From Diphasiastrum complanatum (lineage: Eukaryota; Streptophyta; Lycopodiopsida; Lycopodiales; Lycopodiaceae), in NCBI GenBank assembly GCA_029204225.1, contig CM055101.1:6681618-6745617 (forward strand): 64,000 nucleotides of DNA, given 5' to 3'. Shown piece after piece: positions 33,022-42,826 of the stretch. A program made the position numbers and the translations under genes. The stretch's first letter is position 1. Every line of letters starts with the position of its first letter. The notes under the pieces were generated by a model that was not told where the DNA came from, made no database searches, and worked only from the letters and a program-made list of their open reading frames with translations.

Positions 33022-33461
33022 GAGGAGTTTTGAGTTCCAAAAAGACCCTTTAAGAATTCGTGCAAGATGCTTTTTTTATTTATTATAACATTAATACTTT
33101 TGACTTGCCATAACTTTTTAATCTTTAAGAATTCGTGCAAGATGCTTTCTTTATTATTAAAATATTATAACACTAATACTTTTGACTTGCCATAACTTTT
33201 TAATCATAGCTTAAAAGTATGCATATAACATATCATTGGAAAGCCCTTGTTGAGCACTTTCTAATGCACTAAACTTTGCTAAATTTGAACTTACCACTAA
33301 AAAGTTATGCCATTTTCAGTATGGAATCAAAATGTGGACTCAAAAAGTTACGTTACGTAGATTTCAAATTTGAGTGTTTTGATTGGTCCATGTGTAAGAA
33401 ATTTGAGAAAAAATATAAAAAGAATCTTTACAAAGGGTCTTTTTGGGATTTAGAACTCCTC
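33022..33461. mobile_element. MITE with 30-bp TIRs and TA duplication, copy 1
   Basis: The ends are GAGGAGTTTTGAGTTCCAAA and the inverse ...GATTTAGAACTCCTC, continuing into AAAAGACCCTTT / AAAGGGTCTTTT. TA stands on both sides, as in Tc1/mariner-type (Stowaway-like) elements. A second copy at 56430-56712 shares ends and interior. This copy is longer (440 bp), partly because an internal 70-bp stretch (TAAGAATTCGTGCAAGATGC to CATAACTTTTTAATC) is tandemly duplicated at about 33051-33190. No transposase is encoded. Confidence 0.85.
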
Positions 33462-33463
33462 TA

Positions 33464-33834
33464 ATGATCTTCATTTCCGAGTATATCATGCCATATTTAC
33501 ATTGATATTCAGTATTTAATAATTTTGTGGCATCACAGAAATACTAAACAAAAATGCCTTTTTTGGACCAAAATCTGGCAAATTTGACCGATGTTTGTTG
33601 TTTTTTCTGATATCTCAGATCCAAATGGATCTTAAGACTGGTCCTGTTTTACAATCAGATTAGATTTCAAACAAGCAAATCCACTCAAATCAGAAAAAAT
33701 CACTCCCAAACTAACCCTAAATGCAGATTTAACATTATTCATGCCACGACAAGATGCCTTATGCAAGCTAACCATCCAACAAACATGCTGCAAACTGAAA
33801 AATTGGCGTAGCTCCCTGGCAACGACGCCAAAAT
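33464..33834 (-). other. Leader of a B-family LTR element with tRNA-Asp-type primer site
   Basis: The stretch resembles 59600-59895, the leader of element B. Next to the LTR the minus strand reads TTTTGGCGTCGTTGCCAGGG (about 33815-33834), a tRNA-Asp-type primer site. Gag and the rest of the element are missing, beginning at the MITE. Confidence 0.7.
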
Positions 33835-34561
33835 TGTAGTGGGTTTCTTTTCTTGCCTATCCTCAACCCAAGATCTAATCAATCTAGCATCAAGGAGATG
33901 AAGTTAGTTGTCATGCGTAGATTCGTTCCCATGAGAGCGATAGCATAGTTCAAATTTTAGCATGAATGGAAGATTCACATCTAACTCTAACATTTATTAA
34001 CCCTAAGGATTAACACTAAATCCACAATGAAGATAGCTTACTCTTTCTCTCTCTCCCTTTCTCTCTCATAAAAAATGTAAAAACATGTAGTCCCAATAAC
34101 AATCAAATTCAACAATTAGCAAAACCCAATAAAAGCATGAGAGATGGAGAAAAAGTAATAAAGATCAAGGACATTCATAAATTTATTTCACAAGAGAACC
34201 AATCTGCTTTATTGAAATGAAGATATGTACATATGTGTGAGAAACTCGAGTTGGTCCTTTTTATAATAGAGAGGAGGATCCTGGCCTTTGAATCCTATTG
34301 GTCCATTTCTGCCTCCCTAACTATTCAAATTTAAAAAAGAGTGGGAATCATCCAAATTGGAGGGAAACCCAACTTTATTCACTAACTTGACATTTAAGCC
34401 TTGTGACATAAAAAGTCCCGCAAAAAGGCCTAAAGTCCTTTTATTGACTTTCTAATTACTCAAATCTCTATGTGATCATCGGGTTGGACTTACACATGCA
34501 AGGTGCCAAATCCCTCTCACTTATTAGCTAGGGTTAGGGTTGCCTTGCAAACCCTCCAACA
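33835..34561 (-). repeat. 5' LTR of a truncated B-family element
   Basis: 727 bp, minus-strand ends TGTTGGAGGG and CCCACTACA. It is alignable with the LTRs at 53548-54315 and 59896-60215 (shared TATCCTCAACCCAAGATC, GATAGCATA and CTTACTCTTTCTCTCTC segments). It directly abuts Penelope-like coding sequence at 34562, so the element inserted into that retroelement and later lost its 3' part. Confidence 0.8.
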
Positions 34562-35101
34562 ATGATACAGTTTTGAAACATGCCGATATATGTCGACTTG
34601 CCGCTATTCACTTATTAAAAAGAAAAAAATGGATTCAAAGAAATATTGTTAGTTTACAAAAAAAAGATAGACGCCAATAATGAGCGACAATGGTTAATCA
34701 AGCATTTGTACATCAATGGCATAGACAAAGCGCAACATAATCCATGTTTTATTTGTATTAATTTCGGTAGGACACTTGCAATTAAGAGGCTTGTTAGTCA
34801 AGATTTTGAACCCTTTCCTGACAAATCAAATAACTTGGTTCAACACTCTTTAAAACTTATAATGGACACTTTGGAAAGTAAAATACCTGAGGACTTCATT
34901 TATTCAAAGGAACTTCCCTACCTCCTATGCACTTTTAAAGCTCATAGAAACTCTTTTAGATGGATCACAAATCCCCCATGAGTGCTATTCTTCTAGACTT
35001 TCTAAATTCCTAATGGGGGTTCTTAGTATGCTGCATCTTTTCATTATGGAAGGTGCAGGCCTTAAGGCGAAAACATACAAGAGCTACCTAAATGGAGATA
35101 C
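34562..35101 (+). pseudogene. Penelope-like RT, 5' half
   Basis: Reading starts at NDTVLKHADICRLAAIHLL, shifts frame near 34640, and continues in ORF 34646-34981 to a stop at 34979. A further shift leads to KAKTYKSYLNGDT, which ends at the insertion point. The segments fit the N-terminal region and RT1 motif of Penelope-like enzymes, where a Leu-Pro-Lys-x-His-Lys type motif is replaced here by LLCTFKAHRN. Confidence 0.75.
35097..35101 (+). repeat. Target duplication GATAC (left) of the chromovirus
   Basis: GATAC at 35097-35101 pairs with GATAC at 42822-42826. Five bases is the normal length for Ty3/Gypsy integration. Confidence 0.9.
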
Positions 35102-36797
35102 TGTTATGTACCATAATGGTACGCCCTTCAGTGATGGCCTCACAAGGGGTATGACGCAGAACTGGAGTTATCGACATGTCTAGGTGCCACGCGTCGCCAT
35201 CCTAGGTGGTCACGTGTCACCGACAGGACCGTGCTTGATGGGACCCACTGAGCTATGCCTATATAGTGGTGGAGTTTCTCTCTTTCCATTGACTCAGTCT
35301 ACCCGGGAGTTGGTGGATGGAGAGCACGTGCATTAGCCAGGATGTATCTCCAGGCCAGGAGATGTGTGCTAGGGAGAGCCGAGTGCGATGGCTAGCGGTA
35401 TGGGATGCCAGTTATCGTAGGAGGCTTGATGTAGCGCAGGCATCCCAAAGGGAGCCGGAAACCACGACTTAGCTTCCCAGCCTTCAACTCTTGCCGTCCA
35501 AACCCACTTGACATACAAGAAGCCAACTCGCCAACAACGATCAGACTTAACCAATTGGAAGTTCAGAAACCAACATTGAGATCCAACCTGGCGCCATGCC
35601 AAATCGGGGGTCCCAATGTGGGTGACTTCCCTCCAAGCAAGCCGCCCGACATACATCAAACTTAACCAACTCGAAGCTTCATTAGAAACGAGTAACATCC
35701 ATTCCAAGCAAGTGGTCTGACTTACATCAAACTTAACCAACTGAAAGCTTCATCATGAGCGCTGGAAGCCAACCTAGCCCCATGCCAGACTGGACAGCCA
35801 TAAACAGATAACTTACACCCAAGCAAGCCATCCAACTCAGCCGACAGGTTAGAGCCCGTTCTCCAAGAGCTTAACCCATTCACGTTCATGCAAGGAACAC
35901 TCAGAACCACAAGTCGCTATAGATATGGAGACAACTAGTTCCTAGACCAAATGGTCCCGACAGCATACCGCTGGTGCCGTGGACTGAATGGTCCCGACGG
36001 CATACCACTGGCATCCCAAGATACGACCCTCAAAGTTTGAAGCGGCCTTACAACTGGCGCTTTTACCGAACACTGAAACCCAGAAGGTAATCAGAGTTAG
36101 TTTGAGGAAAATCCCACTTTACTTATAAATCTAAGAAGACTACATTTCAAGTGTGTGACCGACCCTAGTCTCCGGGGCGTTGGCCTGCCAAGGCGAGTGC
36201 CGAAACAACATTCCAGCCAGGGAGACTGAGACTTGGTTGGAGCTCGCCCTGAGTTGCAACCCGCACTCCTCTATAGTATTGGTGGGATTCACCACCTCCC
36301 CTCATACCAAGTACTCTACCCAGGCTGGTAAAGCACATTTTCTCTCTCTAGAATTTTCTCTCTAGAAAGTCATTTTCTCTCTCTAGAATTTATTGAACCC
36401 CAGGCTTCCTTTAATCATGCCTAGATCATGTGAGGTGATTGCACATCGATCTGAGCTCTCTATACTTCGCTAGAACCGATCAAAGATTTTCAGCCATAGG
36501 AACTTGGTGCCAGCTGGATTCTGGTCACAATGGCGTCGGGAGCGGTGTCGACGCTGGTGGCGCTAAGAGCAGCAGGGGCGCTGCTGGAACCGGGGACAAT
36601 ACTGCTGTCGGTGGCACCGGAAGTAAGGCTTGTAAAGGTAATTTTACAACATTTGACCAGACATGATTGTGTCGATTGCTTTAGGGCATAGGGGTGGGTC
36701 GATTGTGACCCTACGGTTGGGCGGTTACGGTGCATCGTCACTGGTATGGGGTGTGCGGAACCTTCAAGGCAGTCGATGACCCTAGGGAGTTGTAACA
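35102..36797 (+). repeat. Chromovirus 5' LTR, split by an insertion
   Basis: Flanks 35102-35429 and 36652-36797 align with the 3' LTR (42348-42821). The 3' LTR runs straight from GGAGGCTTGA to the CATGATTGTGTCGATTGC segment, which proves the interruption. Confidence 0.92.
35430..36651 (+). mobile_element. 1.2-kb LTR-like insertion in the chromovirus 5' LTR
   Basis: The insert begins TGTAGCGCAGG and ends TTTTACAACA, giving TGT...ACA ends. It is flanked by CTTGA (35425-35429) and TTTGA (36652-36656); the uninterrupted 3' LTR shows one CTTGA. This fits a solo LTR or small non-autonomous LTR element. Near its right end, TTGGTGCCAGCTGG at about 36505 resembles a primer site. An ATG at 36530 opens about 40 codons, so a 5' LTR plus a short deleted interior is also possible. 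The left part carries repeated AAGCAAGCC/CATCAAACTTAACCAACT units. Confidence 0.75.
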
Positions 36798-38294
36798 GTT
36801 GGTATCAGAGTTGTCGATTTTCTTAAGGTGCACATGTTTCCTTTTTGCATTTGCTTTGTATTCCTTATTGGAATGTGGCTAGTTCAATTTAATTTGAATA
36901 GGTTGGTTTGTGGATGAAAGCTTGTTTTTTCATTTAAACAAGATGTTCTCAATAACCTTGTCTTTTCTATTCAAACTATGTGTTTCTTGGTTTGTATAGA
37001 AAAGGAAGATTTAGTTTGAACCTTAAATGGATAAGCTTAAAGAAACTTTTTCCTAGTTTTGGAGTTAAGCCATCCTTTTAAGCTTTGTTCTCCTTTTAAT
37101 TTAAACTTCTATTAAGTTTGTAAGATTTGATACCTTTGGTCTGTTTCTTGTGTGCATTTAATCTGCAAATTGGTCCCCCTGTACTTTCAGTACCTATTGG
37201 ATGATAGTGTTATCCGTACAGTGGGAAGACCTATGTTAAAGGCCTTCAAGTAATCTTGTTACTTTAGGTCTTTGCACACCCCGCTTTGCTCAGTTTTCGT
37301 TGATAACAAAAAAAAAAAAAAAATTGGTGAGCCAGGCTTCTGCCCGGCTGGCGCTTACAGCGCGAGACTCCTCGGGAGCTGGAAAAGGAGGTTGTTGAGT
37401 GATTCACTCCTGCAGTACGGTTATTACGACCTGCAGGTACTCCTTTGATTCTCAGCTGTGGGGGACATGGGGGGAGGGGATAACCCCCCCCGGATTGTTA
37501 TAAGCTATGGAGCCATTGGCGCCGCTTGCGCCTCTCCTCGGAGTTTTAACGGGGGGGTGAAGGTGTGGATTGCGACGACGCCTGTGCGGGTGAGGTTGGG
37601 AGGTAAGTAATACCTCCTCTCACAAAAGTACCTTTAGGTACTTCCTCCTAGCTGCGTTGACAGGGATGGGGAGTAGCGCGCCTCTCCCGCAGGCATGTCA
37701 CTTCCCTCTATGCTGTGAATGTGCGGATGAAAACAAAAAGTTAGGCTTCTAAGTCTGTAAATACCTTTCAAGAAGTCAAATAAAAGAATTTTGAACTCTA
37801 AGTTGATTTAATCCCAAAAGAGATTAATTGATTCTTGGAGGCCTGTCCTTGCTAGGCCATACTATCTCCTTCCTCCCTCTCTGTACCTGCAGATTTCCAA
37901 GGAATTGAAGAGAGCTGTGGTACGTAGGAGTTGAAGAGGAAAGATAGGGTCAGAATTGAATTTAATAAGTCTTTGGGGTCCTTAAGCCATGTGGCACCTT
38001 TGGGTGGCCCCACATAGCTAGAAAAGCCTAGAAGGGACAAATGGGGCCTTTTTTGGGCCCCACATGTCCTTTTTGCATGTGGGAGGAGAGAAGCTTAGGG
38101 GAGGGGGTAAAGGAGTTACATTCACTTCCTTTCCCTCATTCTCCCAAGTTTTTGTAGAGTTCTTTTGCTCTCAAGTTGCTTGCTCTTAAGTTGTTTGTTT
38201 CTTGAGGCCCTATGCTCTAGCTTTTCCTTTTTGCGATTTTTACACCATAGCTCTCCGTTTTTCCTCTAGTTTTTTGCCAGTTTCTCCTTTATTT
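36798..38294 (+). other. Chromovirus leader with a GC-rich island
   Basis: The primer site TGGTATCAGAG lies at 36800-36810. The leader has no ORF of note. Bases about 37321-37720, right after a run of 16-18 A, are strikingly rich in G and C compared with the surroundings and may be a separate insertion. Confidence 0.6.
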
Positions 38295-39255
38295 ATGGAC
38301 ACCCCTATGGATGAGAATAGAGCTCCAAGTCCCGCCGAGACTGATATGGAGAACATGACACGTGCCATTAGTTTGTTACAATAACAAATTGTGGACATGT
38401 GGCCAAAGCATGAACGGGCGGAGGCTGAGATTCGGGCTATGTCCCAGTCTCGACAAGCTCTCCTAAACCCAATGTTTACTTCGGAATTTTTTATCGGAGA
38501 GAAGAAGGACAGACACCAAGATGTCGTGTTAGCTTGGTTAGATGGACATCACATTTCTCCATGCACGATCTACTAGATAGCTCACGTATTTCAATGGCCA
38601 TCATGTTTTTACACGGTAAGGCGTATTCTTGGTGGCAGGACCTTAAAGACTGAGCTACAGTCCCAACCACTTGGGATGACTTCCAGGCTACCTTTATGCC
38701 TGTCCTAGACGATTTTGAATATTATCGTCGATTTGCTACATTGCAAATGAGGATGAAGCCCTTGGACGTCTATTTACAAGACTTCCAAGAGGCTGCTTTG
38801 CGGTTTTTTTACCACATAGATGGGGTACTCCTTAAGCTGCATTTAATTTTGGGCTTGCACAAGAATATTTGTTGGAAGTACGTCGTAATCAGCCACAGTC
38901 CCTAGAGGATGTTGTGCATTTCGTTCGAATTTTCAACAATACGCACACAGTAACCCACAAAGAGCAACCAAAGCCCGAAGCCAAAGACAAATCCTCTGCC
39001 GATCCTTCTTTCAAAAAGGGCAAGGAGTGCATGGTCGGCGAAGCTTTTCCTTTGGAGAAGAAAAAGAAGCGCCCTCGGTTGGAGAGAGTGGACATCGACA
39101 GGGCCAAAAGCGACAAGTTGTGTTTCTCCTGCATGGAGAAGGGGCACCTTTCTAAGAACTGCCCGAAGAGAAGGGTGGCCGCTCTTTTAAGGCACCAGGT
39201 GATTCTTCTATTTCTTGCATCAATGTATCTTTCAAAGATGAAACAGTTTGTATGA
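38295..39255 (+). pseudogene. Chromovirus gag
   Basis: The likely start is the Met at 38295 (MDTPMDENRAPSPAETD). Gag runs through ORFs 38391-38576, 38696-38905 and 38869-39255 in shifting frames (for example LDDFEYYRRFATLQMRMKPL; VPRG/SLEDVVHFVRIFN). It ends in a CX2CX4HX4C knuckle CFSCMEKGHLSKNC near 39122. A TAA at 38381 and frameshifts disable it. Confidence 0.8.
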
Positions 39256-40626
39256 ATTGTTGTTTTAATACTGCAGTGTTTGAACCTCACAACCTCATTT
39301 GCATGAGTGGGTTCGTAGGCAGCCAACCTGTGAGTGTTCTTTTTTAATGTTGATGTATCGTCTTTCCCTAAAGCATTGTCTTTTACTGATGATAATCTAG
39401 AATCTTCGCTTGAGGGCAAAATCTTTAGAAGACTTAAAGAGGAATATAATGATATATTTCCTGAGCAGTTGCCTGAGGGTCTTCCTCCCTCACGGGGTGT
39501 AGACCATCACATAGATCTCCTTCCCGACAGCTCTCCTGTATCGTTTTCTCCCTACAGGATGAGCCCGAAGGAAGAAGATGAAGTTGCTAGTCAACTTAAG
39601 GAGTTGTTACGTAAATGCCATATTTGGCCTAGTAAAACCCCTTGGGGAGCTCCTGTTTTGTTAACCGACGAGAAAGACAGAGGTATTCGTCTTTGTGTCG
39701 ATTACAAAAAGCTTAATAAAATGACAATTAAGACCCGCTATCCCTTGCCTCGAAGGGACGACTTAATGGACTGATTGAATGGTGCTAGGTATTTCACCAA
39801 ATTGGACCTTAGGTCTAGATACCATCAAATTTGAATACATGAGGGGGATGTTTCCAAAACTAGTTTTCATACTAGATATGGCCATTACAAATTTTTAGTT
39901 TTATTCTTTGGTCTAACTAATGCCCCGACAACCTTCCAGCAGATGATGAACGATATTCTTTGTCCATATCTGGGGAAGTTTCTTGTGGTATTTCTAGATG
40001 ACATACTGATCTACAATAAGACTCTTGAAGAACACAAAGCTCATTTGCGTACAATCTTAGATAATCTAAGGCAGGCAAAGCTATATGGTAAGGAGTCTAA
40101 ATGTGAGTTTTTTCAAACTCGACTTAAGTATTTGGAAAATATCGTTTCTGATCGAGGTCTTGAGATCGACTATGATAAAATCCAGAAAGTTCGTGATTGG
40201 TCTATCCTGAAGACCATTAGAGAAGTAAAATCTTATCTAGGCTTCACAGGAGTTTTCCATAAATTCATTAAAGACTATGTCTTAGTTGCATTGCCTCTAA
40301 TGAATCTTCTTAAGGGAGTGAAAAAAACCAAAAGGAAAACTAAAAAGGGTAATAAGAAGAAGGTCGGAAGGCGTTCGAAGATCAGTCATCCTGTTGTTTG
40401 GGCTAATGAACTTAATCAAAGTTTTGAAGCTTTGAAGATATTGGTGTCTACAACCCCTATCTTATGCATAGTGAACCCTAGCGAAACAGACGCTAGTGAC
40501 TATGCGATAGGTGCAGCCTTTACCAGGACGGTAGACCCCTGGCTTTCGAGAGCAAGAAGTTGGACCCAGCTCAAAGTAGATATTCTACTTATGAGAAGGA
40601 ACTTTTTGCGGTCATCCATGCGTTAA
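39256..40626 (+). pseudogene. Chromovirus RT (protease deleted)
   Basis: The protease lead-in [11 protein letters not shown] (about 39308) runs straight into [18 protein letters not shown]. The catalytic D-S/T-G segment is therefore missing through deletion. RT then reads [40 protein letters not shown] and, after a stop at 39772, FFGLTNAPTTFQQMMNDI and FLVVFLDDILIYNKT (FLDD at 39991-40002, intact). A lysine-rich linker (KTKRKTKKGNKKKVGRRSK) stands before RNase H. A frameshift near 40540 ends this frame. Confidence 0.9.
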
Positions 40627-41212
40627 AGATCTGGGAACATTATTTGTACGGATCTAAATTCGTGGTAATGACAGATCATGAATCTCTTAAGTATATCTGT
40701 GATGCCTCGGACCTTAGGGGTCGTAAGGCCCGCTGGTCGAAACTCATTCAAGAGTTCGAATTCGACATTAAGTATTGTCGAGGTACGTTGAATTGTGTCG
40801 CTGATGCTTTGAGCCGGATTGGAAAAGTTAATCAGTTATGCTTTGTTGAGTTCCAATCTGAGTTGTATCTTTCACTGCGAGATCTTTGTTGGACCGATGA
40901 GTTTTTCGGTCATATTTGGCAAGATGTCCTGGCAGGAAGCTCTTTAAGGAGAGATAATCTTGGAAAGCAGGATTCCAAGAAATCTTGCGAAGAGAAGATA
41001 CTTGATGATTATTCCATTCGGAATGGTTTGCTTTTCCGTAGAGGAAAATTCTGTGTGCTAGATTATATCGCGGACATTAAGGCCCAAATCCTGCACGAGT
41101 GCCACGATAGCTCCAAAGCGGGACACCCTGCTGGTATACAGAGGATGCTTGATCTTGTTAAAAGAGAATTTTATTGGCCAAAAATGAAAGGTCGCGTCGA
41201 GGCATATGTTTA
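40560..41212 (+). pseudogene. Chromovirus RNase H and integrase zinc domain
   Basis: ORF 40560-41213 carries YSTYEKELFAVIHALKIWEH, VVMTDHESLKYICDASDLRG and CVADALSRIGK, the RNase H of a chromovirus. The integrase HHCC domain follows: ILHECHDSSKAGHPAG, then, across a stop at 41211, KCEQCQVNK. The RNase H start lies in a different frame from the RT. Confidence 0.9.
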
Positions 41213-41840
41213 AAAGTGTGAACAATGCCAAGTAAATAAAGCGAAAAGACTCAAAGCAGCTGGTTTGTTGCATCTATTGGAAATTTCCAGCAAGAAATGG
41301 GAAAGTATTTCCATGGATTTTGTGGTTGGACTTCCTAAGGGAAGGGTCATGATGCTATTTGAGTAGTAGTTGACAAGCTAACCAAATTGGCACAATTTAT
41401 TCCAACAAAAACTACTGTCAAAGCTTCTGAACTTGCTCAACTTGTTCAGGTTGTGTGGATTGCCAAACGTTATTGTTAGTGATTGTGATTCCAAGTTCAC
41501 TGGCAAGTTCTGGCAAGCAGTCTTTGAAAGACTGGAAACTACTTTAAGTCTATCATCTACGGATCACCCAGAAACCGATGGTCAGACCAAACGTGTCAAC
41601 TAGTCGATGGAAGATATACTTTGTGCATATGTTTTCAGGCGACAATTAGATCGAAAAAAGTATTTTCCAATGGTTGAGTTCGCATACAGCAATATGAAAC
41701 ATTTTGCCACTGGTTTTAGTCCTTTTATGCTCTTGTACGGCTTTCAGCCTCGTTCTCCTATGTCCGTTGGACTCAAAGGTCTCAAGGTTCAAGCTGCAGC
41801 GGATTTCTTGCATGATATGCAGGAAATGTTGTAGGTGGCT
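41213..41840 (+). pseudogene. Chromovirus integrase core with Glu-to-Lys change
   Basis: The first aspartate is in SISMDFVVGLPKG (about 41306), the second in VSDCDSKFTGKFWQ (about 41478). The third position, normally GQTERVN, reads GQTKRVN (AAA at 41588-41590), so the catalytic glutamate is lost. ORF 41607-41834 continues with VEFAYSNMKHFATGFSPFML. Frame breaks at 41365 and 41603 add to the damage. Confidence 0.88.
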
Positions 41841-42323
41841 AGGGAAAGCATTAGATCGGCTCAAGATAGAGCCCAATTCTATGCCAACCGAAGTTGAGCT
41901 CCTCGAGAGTTTGAGATCGGTGATTGGGTATATCTTAGAATCCCTAAGGACTCTAAGACACTTCGAACGGGGAAATGTCCGAAGTTATCTCCACGTTTTA
42001 GCGGTTCTTTCAAAGTGCTTAACAAGATTGGTAAGGCTGCATATAGACTAGAACTCCCTGTTGGAACTAAGGTTCATCCTGTATTTCATGTTAGTCATTT
42101 AAAGGAACGACTTGGTGGGAAAGATGACCTAATTTCCACAGATGATCTCGTGCTATTGGAGGATTTGACTGTTTTTGTACCCCATGAACCAGAAAGGATC
42201 ATGGATACTCGACGACATCAACTGAGAAATCATTTGATTTGTTGGAAAGGTATGTCAGATGATGAGGAAACTTGGGAGAAAAAGGATGATTTAAGACTTA
42301 GATTCCCTGGTTTCTTTCCATAG
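41840..42323 (+). pseudogene. Chromovirus integrase C-terminus and chromodomain
   Basis: ORF 42015-42323 (102 codons) reads IGKAAYRLELPVGTKVHPVF and HVSHLKERLGG, the GPY/F-like end of the integrase. A chromodomain follows: PERIMDTRRHQLRNHLICWK, GMSDDEETWEKKDDLRL. The aromatic W-K and T-W-E positions are retained. In chromoviruses this domain directs insertion to modified histones. The stop TAG at 42321 sits 24 bp before the 3' LTR. Confidence 0.9.
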
Positions 42324-42347
42324 AAGGAAGTTTTTATGGGGGTGGAA

Positions 42348-42821
42348 TGTTATGTACCATAACGGTACGCCCTTCAGTGATGGCCTCGCAAGGGGCATGA
42401 CGCACAGGACTGGAGTTATCGACATGTCTAGGTGCAATGTGTCACCATCCTAGGTGGTCACATGTTGCCGGTAGGACCATGCTTGATGAGACCCACTGAG
42501 CTATGCCTATATAGTGGTGGGGTTTTCCTCTTTCCATTGACTCAGTCTACCCAGGAGTTGGTGGATGGAGAGCACCTGCATTAGCCAGGATGTATCTCTA
42601 GGCCAGGAGATGTGTGCTAGGGAGAGCCGAGTGTGATGGCTGGTGACATGGGACGCCAGTTATCGTAGGAGGCTTGACCGGGCATGATTGTGTCGATTGC
42701 TTTAGGGCATGGGGGCGGGTCGGTTGTGACCCTACGGTTGGGCGGTTACGGTGCGTCGTCACTAGTATGGGGGGGGGTGTGGAACCTTCAAGGTAGTCGA
42801 TGATCCTAGGGAGTTGTAATA
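42348..42821 (+). repeat. Chromovirus 3' LTR
   Basis: 474 bp, TGTTATGTACC start, GTTGTAATA end (5' LTR has GTTGTAACA), preceded by the purine tract and followed by GATAC. Confidence 0.92.
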
Positions 42822-42826
42822 GATAC

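Larger units (their letters stand above)
35102..42821 (+). mobile_element. Chromovirus (Ty3/Gypsy with chromodomain), complete ends
   Basis: The ends are TGTTATGTACC...GTTGTAACA/ATA. The 5' LTR spans 35102-36797 (about 470 bp plus a 1222-bp insert) and the 3' LTR 42348-42821. A primer site TTGGTATCAGAG follows the 5' LTR, and a GGGGGTGGAA purine tract precedes the 3' LTR. Target duplications are GATAC. The order gag, (protease lost), RT, RNase H, integrase, chromodomain defines a chromovirus, which targets heterochromatin. It lies inside a Penelope-like element. Stops and frameshifts show it is dead. Confidence 0.92.

Noticed and set aside
35369-35910. Minus-strand ORFs in the LTR-like insert
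   Set aside because: Low-complexity, repeated WLSLMYVGR-type phrases arise from DNA repeats; no domain.
38889-39419. 176-codon minus-strand ORF
   Set aside because: Antisense to chromovirus gag and the start of RT, which are supported by a zinc knuckle and RT motifs.
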